This document shows, piece by piece, positions 17,645-25,284 of a stretch of 64,000 nt of DNA. The position numbers and the translations under genes were made by a program. The DNA is from Nitrincola iocasae (GTDB lineage: Bacteria; Pseudomonadota; Gammaproteobacteria; Pseudomonadales; Balneatricaceae), in NCBI RefSeq assembly GCF_008727795.1, contig NZ_CP044222.1, forward strand, positions 744,001 through 808,000, in the 5' to 3' direction. The notes under the pieces are model-generated. The model ran no database searches, was not told where the DNA came from, and saw only the letters and a list, made by a program, of their open reading frames with translations. Position 1 is the stretch's first letter. Every line of letters starts with the position of its first letter.

Positions 17645-19738
17645 ATGAGCTACACGCCACCAGCTGGTAATGCTGTCGATTTTAACTTCACTGAGGCGTA
17701 CACGCCACCAACTGGCAATGCTGTCGACTTTTCGTTTACCGACACCTCAGTATCAGCCTTCGATCTTTCGATTGCACCCACGCTGCCTGCTCTGCAGTCA
17801 TCGATTCAGCTTTATCTTGATATATCCCGCGATATCGTTATCGCATCAACGTTACCGACATTAACCGCGAACATAGAAATGGTTCGAGGGGTGGCGCTGG
17901 AGCTGGCAGCATATATGCCGATGCTGTCAGCAGGGCTGGCGCTGAATTGGGGAGAAACCATCCCCGGTACCGGCTTGATCGGATCAAGCGGTGGGAGTGC
18001 ATCAGGTGGTTTGTGCTGGAAACGAGGCACCCCCGGTCAGGCCATCAAATCGCTACCTTTCGGATTGATACCGGCCAAGCGTCCAATCACAGATGTGCGC
18101 TGGCAAGATGGGGACACAAAGAACGGCGAGCCACGTATGACTGCACAGAAGTTCCGTCGATTAGACGACGGTGTGTTGATTCCCTGGGATACCTTCAGCG
18201 ATACCGACCGACACAGTGGACAGCAATACAGCCACCCGGACTGGAAGGATCGGGGGCTGCAGTTCAAATGGGCCGACTTCCAGGAGTGGGCCGACGGATA
18301 CAACTGGCAGCGATACAGCCACCCACCACCAAAAGACGAGCACAAGCTGATCCCTTTCTGGCGTGTACAGCACTGGATGACCAAGCACCCAATCTGGGAT
18401 ACCAGGGACTACACACCACCGGTAGGAAACGCTGTCGATTTTAATTTTACCGAAGCGGGGTACAATCCCGATCCACTAGCGCTGGATTTCAGCTGGGGTG
18501 CCCCATCACCCTACGGCGACCAGCCGATCATGCCGACCGACAGCATCAGCGGCGTACCGCATAAAGTGCCCACCGAAAACGACCAGGACAACCGAGTCAA
18601 GTGGGGCAACGGACGCTGGGAGCGCCCACTACCAGACTACATCGGCGGCGGTGGCTGGAACGCAGAACCAGACACAGACCCAGCACCGAGGCCACCACAA
18701 CCGATCATCAGCGAGGTTTACATCATCATGCCAAATATAACGCTATGGCGAATCCCGGACGGCGCAGAGATCGAAGCCACTAACGTGCGCTGGTACACTG
18801 ACGCTGACACCTGGGCCTGGAGCCTGACAGCCACTATCAGTGATCCAGCTCATTTGGAGATCATCAAACCCAACAGCAACGGTCCGCGTGAACTGGGCTG
18901 CGAAATCAATGGCCATTTATTCACAGCACTGGTCGAAAGCTACACCAAATCACGCCAGTTCGGCCAGACAGTATTCACTATCCAAGGTCGCAGCCGCACC
19001 GCCTGGCTATCAGACCCCTACGCACCCCAGCGCAGCAAGCTTGTCACCGCCCCATATTCAGCCCGACAGCTCGCTGAGCAGGAGCTGCAGAATACCGGCT
19101 TCACCCTCGACTGGCACGGCCCAGACTGGCAGATACCCGGTGGCGCATACACATACCACGACCTGGACCCAATCGCTGCAATCAAGCGCATAGCGGAATC
19201 CATTGGCGCGATCCTGCAGAGCCATCCAAACGACAAAACGCTGATCGTTAAACCACGCTACCCAGTAGACCCTCACAAGTGGACCCAAGCCAGCACTCAA
19301 CTGGACGCGATTCTACCAGAGGACTTTATCCTTCAAAGCGGCAGCGAATACCGCACACAACCCCGGTACAACCGTGCAATCGTCACAGGTGGCGCAGTTG
19401 GCGGGGTAATTGTCACAGTAACCCGAGACGGCACCGCAGGCGACATACTGGCCCCCATCCAGCAGCACGACCTGATCACCGATCAAGCAGCAGGCTACGA
19501 ACGAGGCCGCAATGAAATCGCCCAGGGAGGCGTATGGGAAACCATCAGAGCCACAACATGGCTAACCCCCGACAACGCGCCAGGTTTAATACTCCCAGGG
19601 CACCTGGTAGAGATCCAGCCCGACACCGGCACCGCATACCCCGTACTGATCAGTAGTACAGAAATCACAGCAGCCAGTACCGAGGAGGAGATTTCAGTTC
19701 GGCAGATATTGGGCATGGAAAGAAAAATCGATGATTAA
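17645..19738 (+). CDS. Tail hub-like protein with N-terminal repeats
   Basis: A 697-residue protein with two parts. The N-terminal 360 residues carry a repeated motif YTPPxGNAVDFxFT at residues 3-16, 19-32 and 256-269 plus a degenerate copy near 278, linked by Pro/Trp-rich stretches; these resemble surface-exposed linkers. From residue 362 (MPNITLWRIPDGAEIEATNV) the sequence looks like a tail hub/late-control-D-type protein: WSLTATISDPAHLEII, then FTIQGRSRTAWLSDP, ARQLAEQELQNTGF, AIKRIAESIGAILQSHPNDK and a final barrel-like part. The hub would sit under the tube and contact the tape measure. It follows its neighbour after one base. Confidence 0.55.
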   Translation: MSYTPPAGNAVDFNFTEAYTPPTGNAVDFSFTDTSVSAFDLSIAPTLPALQSSIQLYLDISRDIVIASTLPTLTANIEMVRGVALELAAYMPMLSAGLALNWGETIPGTGLIGSSGGSASGGLCWKRGTPGQAIKSLPFGLIPAKRPITDVRWQDGDTKNGEPRMTAQKFRRLDDGVLIPWDTFSDTDRHSGQQYSHPDWKDRGLQFKWADFQEWADGYNWQRYSHPPPKDEHKLIPFWRVQHWMTKHPIWDTRDYTPPVGNAVDFNFTEAGYNPDPLALDFSWGAPSPYGDQPIMPTDSISGVPHKVPTENDQDNRVKWGNGRWERPLPDYIGGGGWNAEPDTDPAPRPPQPIISEVYIIMPNITLWRIPDGAEIEATNVRWYTDADTWAWSLTATISDPAHLEIIKPNSNGPRELGCEINGHLFTALVESYTKSRQFGQTVFTIQGRSRTAWLSDPYAPQRSKLVTAPYSARQLAEQELQNTGFTLDWHGPDWQIPGGAYTYHDLDPIAAIKRIAESIGAILQSHPNDKTLIVKPRYPVDPHKWTQASTQLDAILPEDFILQSGSEYRTQPRYNRAIVTGGAVGGVIVTVTRDGTAGDILAPIQQHDLITDQAAGYERGRNEIAQGGVWETIRATTWLTPDNAPGLILPGHLVEIQPDTGTAYPVLISSTEITAASTEEEISVRQILGMERKIDD

Positions 19739-19812
19739 TTCACATACCCCCCAAAGGTAGTATTATTAGAACAACTGGATGTGATCATCAAGAATCAACA
19801 GGAGCCCAACCA

Positions 19813-20409
19813 ATGGCTATTTCTCATCAAGATATAAAACTGAAGGCTGTTCCAGGAACGGTCAAATATGGCCCGTATTCTGACGATGGGCACGGAAATC
19901 TCGTTGATGATAAGGGATTGCGTGTCGGTAAGATTGACTACAATACAGGGCATCTCACTGATTTAGATATTTTTGATGCAGCCTGTAACCACACTCAACC
20001 GATAGGAAAGCCGTCCCTTAGGCTGTATGGCTGGGGTGATAGGCCGCAAGGAAGCAGTGAGATAACCACTACGCCTCCAGATACTCGGTTAAGCTTATTC
20101 AATACAGGTAAGGACAATCAGGCTGATGAAGAACTGAAGGTGCTGGCTGAAAGCGAGTGCGTTAAAAACCACGGTGCCGAGGACTGGAATACCATGTTTT
20201 CAGGCGATCAAGAAGCATATATACAAACGTGGATGGATGGCTATCTAGCCGCTAAGGCTGATGCAGAAAAAGATGCCCGCAGATACCAGTGGCTTAGAAA
20301 TGGCAATGCGTATGCTCCAGAGGAGGAGTGCATTACTGGCGGTCCTGAACTAGATACTGCTATCGATAAATGGATTGCAGAGGATGCGGAGCGGCAGGGT
20401 GATGACTAA
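19813..20409 (+). CDS. Phage protein of unknown function, shares tail motifs
   Basis: A 198-residue protein near the right prophage end. The N-terminus (MAISHQDIKLKAVPG) resembles that of the 1184-residue tail protein, and GKIDYNTGHLTDLD near residue 40 is another copy of its beta motif. The C-terminal 40 residues, RRYQWLRNGNAY and GPELDTAIDKWIAEDAE, match a short ending found in many phage proteins. An AGGAG ribosome site 7 bases upstream supports the start. It might be a chimera of a tail module and a phage C-terminal tag. No function can be given. Confidence 0.55.
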   Translation: MAISHQDIKLKAVPGTVKYGPYSDDGHGNLVDDKGLRVGKIDYNTGHLTDLDIFDAACNHTQPIGKPSLRLYGWGDRPQGSSEITTTPPDTRLSLFNTGKDNQADEELKVLAESECVKNHGAEDWNTMFSGDQEAYIQTWMDGYLAAKADAEKDARRYQWLRNGNAYAPEEECITGGPELDTAIDKWIAEDAERQGDD

Positions 20410-20626
20410 CGTTTGGAAGCAATTCGAGGGGCTGCTCGGAAAGGATAGTACCCAGATCGCCACGGTCCTAAACACTGATGGCCAGCGGAGCACCGTAGAG
20501 CTATTGAGCGGTGACACAGTGAGAGTGAGCGGCACTGGAACGCCAGGTAATAGAGTTTATATCAAGGGTCAGCAGATCACTGAACAGGCTCCGAACCTAC
20601 CCACCTATAATATGGTTCTGTATTGA
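20402..20626 (+). CDS. Small tail-associated phage protein
   Basis: A 74-residue protein. The start chosen, ATG at 20402, overlaps the preceding stop and gives MTNVWKQFEGLLGKDSTQI; an ATG 27 bases upstream is in frame but lies further inside the previous gene. It has a small beta-barrel look (TQIATVLNTDGQRSTVELL, GDTVRVSGTGTPGNRVYIKG) and a short APNLP ending. Small proteins of this pattern are encoded just after tail genes in other siphophages. It is the last phage gene. Confidence 0.6.
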   Translation: MTNVWKQFEGLLGKDSTQIATVLNTDGQRSTVELLSGDTVRVSGTGTPGNRVYIKGQQITEQAPNLPTYNMVLY

Positions 20627-20684
20627 TACTGCGGACGGCGATTAATGAAAAGCTATTGCCGTTAGTGAAAGGTTTCTACAGGGT

Positions 20685-20727
20685 CAAATATCGCGCAAAA
20701 CGAAACCAAATATCGCGCCGCGCTACA
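20685..20727 (-). repeat. Inferred right end of the prophage with transposase-type repeats
   Basis: Two copies of CAAATATCGCGC are found at 20685-20696 and 20707-20718, 22 bp apart, separated by an A-rich spacer. Nine bases after the second, the sequence CTACA ends at 20727. Read on the minus strand this is TGTAG followed by GCGCGATATTTG twice. Mu-type elements end in TGT and have transposase sites repeated every 22 bp or so, so 20727 is the likely boundary. TAAAA at 20728-20732 would be the target duplication; the left end is not visible to confirm it. Confidence 0.65.
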
Positions 20728-20947
20728 TAAAAAGCTGCCGGTGCAAGGTGTGCACGCCATCAATGAACAAGGGAGCCGGTTGTTGTTGAAAAGCCAGACT
20801 ACCGAGAATCACCGGCGGCAGATTACAACGATTAATAGAGCGTCGCGCCCACCCTGGCAGGGTTGCCTCACCACTGGTTGATTGTGCCAGCTCGAGGGCT
20901 GAAGGTGCGGAAAAATGGTGATTGCGATAGGTCAAGATGGGTGTCAC
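20728..20947 (-). pseudogene. draT: draT remnant (NifH ADP-ribosyltransferase) cut by prophage
   Basis: On the minus strand, a GTG at 20947 opens about 73 residues of host coding sequence running into the prophage end. The frame stops two codons inside the element (ATG TAG). The segment INRCNLPPVILGSLAFQQQP followed by APLFIDGVHTLHRQLF closely resembles, from memory, the N-terminal part of dinitrogenase-reductase ADP-ribosyltransferase (DraT, usually about 280 residues). That enzyme switches nitrogenase off by modifying the Fe protein. The gene lies back to back with draG, whose product removes the modification. The rest of the gene should lie beyond the left prophage end. The identification needs a database check. 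Confidence 0.6.
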
Positions 20948-21009
20948 TCTATTATCTATCTTCCCGGACAGTATAAAGGGTTTTACGGCAATCAGCAGGA
21001 GAAAAACCG

Positions 21010-21924
21010 ATGCCTGACCGACAGCAACGCTATCGCGGCTCCCTGCTGGGGCTGGCAGTTGGAGATGCGCTTGGCACCACGCTTGAATTTCGTCCACGTG
21101 GCAGTTTTGAGCCTATCACCGATATGGTGGGTGGCGGGCCGTTTTTGCTCAAACCTGGCCAGTGGACGGATGATACCTCCATGGCGCTGTGCCTGGCTCA
21201 CTCACTACTGGACTGCCAGGGGTTTGATGCCGAAGACCAGATGCGCCGTTACTGTGATTGGCGCTCCAATGGCTACATGAGCAGTAATGGCCGCTGCTTT
21301 GATATCGGTGCCACTGTCTCTGAGGCCATCAGTTGTTATCTGCGCACGGGCAACCCGTTGGCAGGTTCCCGTGATCCCTTCTCGGCGGGCAATGGCTCGC
21401 TAATGCGCCTGGCGCCGGTGGTGATGTACTTCAGCCCCGATGCCGAGCAAGCCCTGCATTTTGCTGGCGAAAGCTCCCGCACCACGCACGGTGCTAAAGA
21501 GTGTGTCGATGCCTGTCGTTATTTTGCAGCCCTGCTGCACCAGGCCTATGCAGACACCAGTGAAGATCGTGAAGCCCTGCTGAGTTGCGCAGGCTACCAG
21601 CCTGAAACAGCTAAAGTTCAGGCCATTCAGCAAGGGCATTACCGGCATAAAAGCCGAGACGAAATTAAAGGCAGTGGTTACGTCATCGACTGCCTGGAAG
21701 CCGCCCTCTGGTGTTTTTATCACACCGAGAGTTTCAGTGATGCGGTGCTGGCGGCGGCCAACCTGGGCGATGATGCTGATACCACGGCTGCTGTTTGCGG
21801 TCAGCTTGCCGGTGCCTGGTACGGATTGGACAGCATCCCCGCCCACTGGCAAGAGCGGGTGGTGATGGGTAAGGAGATTCTTGAGCTGGCGGATAGGTTA
21901 AAGGACGCTTCCGGGGATGGGTAG
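21010..21924 (+). CDS. draG: ADP-ribosylglycohydrolase, probable DraG
   Basis: A 304-residue ADP-ribosylglycohydrolase. The fold's metal-binding motifs are clear: GLAVGDALGTTLEF near residue 12, PGQWTDDTSMALC near residue 52 (TDDT binds the two metals) and NLGDDADTTAAVCGQLAGA near residue 255. In diazotrophs DraG removes ADP-ribose from the nitrogenase Fe protein and restores activity. That role is chosen over a generic one because a draT fragment lies divergently 62 bases away. An AGGAG site 8 bases upstream supports the ATG. A TATAAA hexamer at 20972-20977 may be the promoter. Confidence 0.75.
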   Translation: MPDRQQRYRGSLLGLAVGDALGTTLEFRPRGSFEPITDMVGGGPFLLKPGQWTDDTSMALCLAHSLLDCQGFDAEDQMRRYCDWRSNGYMSSNGRCFDIGATVSEAISCYLRTGNPLAGSRDPFSAGNGSLMRLAPVVMYFSPDAEQALHFAGESSRTTHGAKECVDACRYFAALLHQAYADTSEDREALLSCAGYQPETAKVQAIQQGHYRHKSRDEIKGSGYVIDCLEAALWCFYHTESFSDAVLAAANLGDDADTTAAVCGQLAGAWYGLDSIPAHWQERVVMGKEILELADRLKDASGDG

Positions 21925-22021
21925 ACCCTGGCCTATCGATTCATGAGGGCAGTGCCTTTTTTATGCAGGGCACATTTAGGCGCCGTTGCGTAGGGGGCTT
22001 ACCTTTGTTGGGTGTGCCACA

Positions 22022-22453
22022 TCACGGCATTAGTAACTGTTGGCGGTTGCGTTCGCATATTTTCATCACCTGCTTGGAATCGTGAGGGGTGGGTAGGGTG
22101 CCCATTTCCCTGAAGAAATCGACATGTCGCGGCGGACTGGAAACAAGAACGATGGTAGCGATTGTTTTACTGATGTTTTTGAAACCATGCTTATCTCCTT
22201 TATTAACCATGACGCTATCGCCTCCCTGAAGTTTCCACACTTCATCACCAGCGTAGAATTCGATATTACCGCTGATGATTTTGAAGAATTTGTATTCGTC
22301 GAAAGAAATATGCAGTGGTGCTCCCATCTCTGGTGCTACGTGCATCTCAATGACATTGAAAAATCCTTCAGTATCGTCTGGAGTTACCAGAAAGTCGCAA
22401 CACATTCCTGAAAATTCAGTGTGTTCAGGCTCTATAATTTGTTTGCTTTTCAT
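22022..22453 (-). CDS. Cupin-domain protein
   Basis: A 143-residue single-domain cupin. The core runs from about residue 28 to 110, with FNVIEMHVAPEMGAPLHISF, a GNIEFYAGDEVWKLQGGD strand pair and KGDKHGFKNISKTIATIVLV. Metal-binding positions are partly kept (His in PLHIS and in KGDKHGF). Substrate and reaction are not clear; sugar or small-molecule sensing and isomerisation are both seen in this family. The gene is divergent from the LysR gene at 22583, a typical regulator/target arrangement. Confidence 0.65.
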   Translation of the reverse strand: MKSKQIIEPEHTEFSGMCCDFLVTPDDTEGFFNVIEMHVAPEMGAPLHISFDEYKFFKIISGNIEFYAGDEVWKLQGGDSVMVNKGDKHGFKNISKTIATIVLVSSPPRHVDFFREMGTLPTPHDSKQVMKICERNRQQLLMP

Positions 22454-22582
22454 ATGATTTATCTCCTATTCAAGGATATGCTCAAGACTATTTAGTAATT
22501 GTATTTGGCTAATTTTGAATATAATACCGTTAAATAGCGTTAATACTGTTCATTTAATTGGACAATTGGTGGGCTTACTTCT

Positions 22583-23462
22583 GTGGATCTGAACCAGATT
22601 AGAACATTTGTCGAAGTTGTTAGGGCCCGGAAGCTTCACCGCTGCAGCTCGGGTGATGGGCTTGCCTAGATCGACTATCAGTACCCGCATCAAAGCACTG
22701 GAAGATTACCTGGGTACGCGTTTGTTCAAACGAACGACTCGGGTGGTGACTTTGACTGTGGATGGCAAGTTGCTTTACGAAAACTCGGCTGTTTCCATCG
22801 ATGCTCTCATGGACTCTGAAAAAAAAATCGGGAGAAGGGCTGGGAGATTTAAAGGGGTGCTTCGAATCAGCGTTCCGGTGGAATATCCGCAACAACAGCT
22901 CGCTCTGTCGCTGCTGAATTTCGTTGATAAGCATCCTGAAATAACTATCGAGACGCAAGTAACCAATCGGGTAACCGGATTGGTAGAGGAAAATATTGAC
23001 CTTGCACTCCGGGTCGGGGTGCCTGATAAAGAATCTATTATTATACGTCGACTGGGAGATTTTTCTGCAGTTTTTGTGGCGAGTCCTGCTTACCTGGAAT
23101 CGTCGTCAGTGCCATTGAGGGAAAAATCACTCGCGGGGCACTGGCTAAATAGCTACTTCACAGAGGATGATCCATCTAGGGAGTCAGCGCTGACGTTTTC
23201 GACGTTGAGCTGGGCCAGCGCCCGCATAAAAACCAACAGTCTGGAACTGTTGCGTCAAGTGTGCCTGGCTGGAGGCGGGATTGCTTACCTGCCTCTCCCA
23301 ATCTGCAAAAATGACCTTATGGAGGGGCGTCTGAGAACTCTCGATATTGATGAACCGAAGCTGGCACAACGGCATACGTTGTATATGGCTTTCCCTTCAC
23401 GCAAAGATATATTGCCAGCGGTAAGGGTGCTGGCTGAGCATTTCGTGAAAACTCTGGGATGA
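22583..23462 (+). pseudogene. LysR-type regulator, frameshifted near the start
   Basis: The codons from a GTG at 22583 read MDLNQIRTFVEVVRA, a perfect LysR N-terminus. The sequence then continues only in the next frame, as GSFTAAARVMGLPRSTIS. One extra base in the run GGGCCCGG at 22623-22630 separates the two. Without it the gene would give about 293 residues with an N-terminal winged helix (1-60) and a substrate-binding domain (90-290). Translation from TTG 22608 would drop most of the first helix. The divergent cupin gene is its probable target. Either a real mutation or a sequencing error in the short C run could explain it. Confidence 0.75.
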
Positions 23463-23604
23463 GCCGGGTTCCGCTGCCCAGCTTAGAAATACCAGGTGAT
23501 CAGAGAAATCAACGTTCTTTCGTGGTGAGTGCTACAATGGCTGGTAGTTCATTGTGGTGTCAGCAAGCTGACCAGATCGACTAGTTGGAAGGGATAAATA
23601 AACT

Positions 23605-24246
23605 GTGAAGATAAATGCAGTCATCTTTGATATGGATGGTCTTTTGATCAATTCCGAGCCATTTTGGGCTCAAGCTGAGAGAAGGGTCTTCTCATCGGTT
23701 GGCGTAGAGTTATCAGATTCACTCTGTGAAAAAACTGCATCCATGACAACCAGAGAGGTTGCTGAATTCTGGTACGCACGTTTTCCGTGGAAACATAAGT
23801 CCATAGAAACGGTTGAAAATGAAGTGATTAATTATGTCGATGAATTGATACAAAAGAATGGTCAGCCGATGACAGGGACTAAAGAGATACTCAGTTATTT
23901 CCATAAAAAAAATTACCGGATTGGCTTATCAACTAACTCGCCGTTCAGGTTGATTGCTACGGTTCTGAACAGGTTAGATATTGCCCCATATTTCCATGGA
24001 ATTTCATCATCTGAACATGTGGAAAGAGGTAAGCCTGATCCAGCGGTGTATTTATCCACGTTAAAAAAGCTGGGAGCCCATGCCAACGAGTGCATTGCCT
24101 TTGAAGATTCTGTTTCTGGTGTGGCGGCTGCTAAGGCAGCAGGAATGCAAACGGTTGTTGTGCCGGCACCTCACGACTTTGATAACCCAGCATATTCCTT
24201 AGCAGATATGAAATTGCGTACCCTTCTGGACTTTCCAATGGCTTAG
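23605..24246 (+). CDS. HAD-family sugar phosphatase (HxpB/YniC-like)
   Basis: A 213-residue haloacid-dehalogenase phosphatase. All four motifs can be seen: FDMDGLLINSEP (nucleophile Asp), STNSPF (motif II), the Lys in RGKPDPAVYL (motif III) and FEDSVSGVAAAKAAG (motif IV). The cap domain of about 65 residues sits after motif I, as in hexitol phosphatase B / YniC and beta-phosphoglucomutases, of which the first is closest in length and motif wording. GTG is the probable start, with AAGGGA upstream. Substrate is uncertain; 2-deoxyglucose-6-phosphate-like hexose phosphates are likely. It stands alone. Confidence 0.75.
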   Translation: MKINAVIFDMDGLLINSEPFWAQAERRVFSSVGVELSDSLCEKTASMTTREVAEFWYARFPWKHKSIETVENEVINYVDELIQKNGQPMTGTKEILSYFHKKNYRIGLSTNSPFRLIATVLNRLDIAPYFHGISSSEHVERGKPDPAVYLSTLKKLGAHANECIAFEDSVSGVAAAKAAGMQTVVVPAPHDFDNPAYSLADMKLRTLLDFPMA

Positions 24247-24262
24247 CTTCAAACAGCAGGCA

Positions 24263-25162
24263 TCAATCTGGAATAACCCGCTTGATGGTTTCGCGTTGCA
24301 GAATTTCGTATAAATCGTGCACTGCAGGTGTGGTATTGGATGACCGCAGTATTTTGAGGGTGATGGGTGGTAGTTTTGGCAGTTCAAGCTGGCTATCAAT
24401 GCACTTAATGTCACTAGGCATACCGTGCTCTGTACGTACTGCAAACCCTAGGTTTGAACGTAATGCCGCCCATATACCAGGAAGGCTTGGTGTTGTTACT
24501 GCAACTCGCCAACGCTTGTTTGCCTGATCGAGTGCGGCGAGAACCGACTGTCGAAAGATACAAGGGTGGTCAAATAATACCAAGGGTATCCTGCTATCTG
24601 TAGCATTGTTTATGAAGTCCTCGTGGGCCATCCAGCGCATGGGGAGTTCGCCAATGAGCTCTCCCTCATTTCTGGTGTTTGTGGAGAAAAAAGCGATGGC
24701 AACATCCAGACGACCTGCCCGAACCTCTTCTGCTAATACATGATTTGGTCCAGCCTGGACTTCTACGTGAACGCCAGGGTGTTTGTGCGAGTACTCTGAT
24801 AGGGTGGCAGGCATCACATCTTCAAAAAAATCCTGAGGCAAGCCAAGGCGCACTGTCGTTGAAGTCGCTGTTGCCCCGAGAGTAAGTGCGGCTTCATCAT
24901 TAAGAGCAATAATCCGGCGCGCATAGGCAACCAGCACCTCTCCCGCTTCTGTTGGCACCAGATTTCTGCCCTTGCGCACGAACAGTTGTGTACCCGTCTG
25001 CTGTTCCAGTTTTTTTAACTGCATGCTGATTGCCGACTGCGAACGGCCCAGTTGTTCAGCCGCACGTGCGAAGCTATGCAGGTCGATCCCGGACACAACG
25101 GCACGAAGGGCATCAATATCAAAGGCTATATTCAATTCAAAAAACCTAAAGTCTAAGTTCAA
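24263..25162 (-). CDS. LysR-type transcriptional regulator
   Basis: A 299-residue LysR regulator. The winged helix-turn-helix covers residues about 13-72 (DLHSFARAAEQLGRSQSAIS, KKLEQQTGTQLFVRKGR). The effector-binding domain follows from 100 to 290. The first 12 residues before FDIDALRAVV are longer than usual, so a later start (such as the TTG at ELNIAF) is possible. It is divergent from the MFS and LysE transporter genes, separated by 122 bases, and probably controls them. The inducer cannot be read from sequence. Confidence 0.85.
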   Translation of the reverse strand: MNLDFRFFELNIAFDIDALRAVVSGIDLHSFARAAEQLGRSQSAISMQLKKLEQQTGTQLFVRKGRNLVPTEAGEVLVAYARRIIALNDEAALTLGATATSTTVRLGLPQDFFEDVMPATLSEYSHKHPGVHVEVQAGPNHVLAEEVRAGRLDVAIAFFSTNTRNEGELIGELPMRWMAHEDFINNATDSRIPLVLFDHPCIFRQSVLAALDQANKRWRVAVTTPSLPGIWAALRSNLGFAVRTEHGMPSDIKCIDSQLELPKLPPITLKILRSSNTTPAVHDLYEILQRETIKRVIPD

Positions 25163-25284
25163 ATATATTCGTTTTTTTAAAGTGTATATCGTTGCTAATA
25201 TCTAGGTCAATTCAAGTGCAACATTCCTCGGGTTGCAGATCAGATGTCTTAGTACTGGTGTGGCGATAAAGGAGCGTAATCATC

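Larger units (their letters stand above)
1..20727. mobile_element. Transposable (Mu-like) prophage, late region and right end
   Basis: All genes from the left edge to about 20626 run on the plus strand, mostly with overlapping stop and start codons. They follow the Mu late order for the head: gp28-like terminase, gp29-like portal, MuF, gpG, gpI/Z, gpT, gp35, gp36, gp37. The tail module differs from Mu because no sheath gene is present and the tube gene is followed directly by the tape measure. The right end is placed at 20727 because the minus strand there begins TGTAG and carries two copies of a 12-bp repeat 22 bp apart, as expected of transposase-binding sites. The left end, transposase and repressor lie outside the window. 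Assignment to a transposable phage rests on gene families and the end structure; the exact end is inferred. Confidence 0.85.

Noticed and set aside
20723..21097. A 124-residue minus-strand frame as a whole gene
   Set aside because: Its first 50 residues overlap the draG start and the gap. Only the section from GTG 20947 looks like a real protein, so it was treated as a truncated draT.
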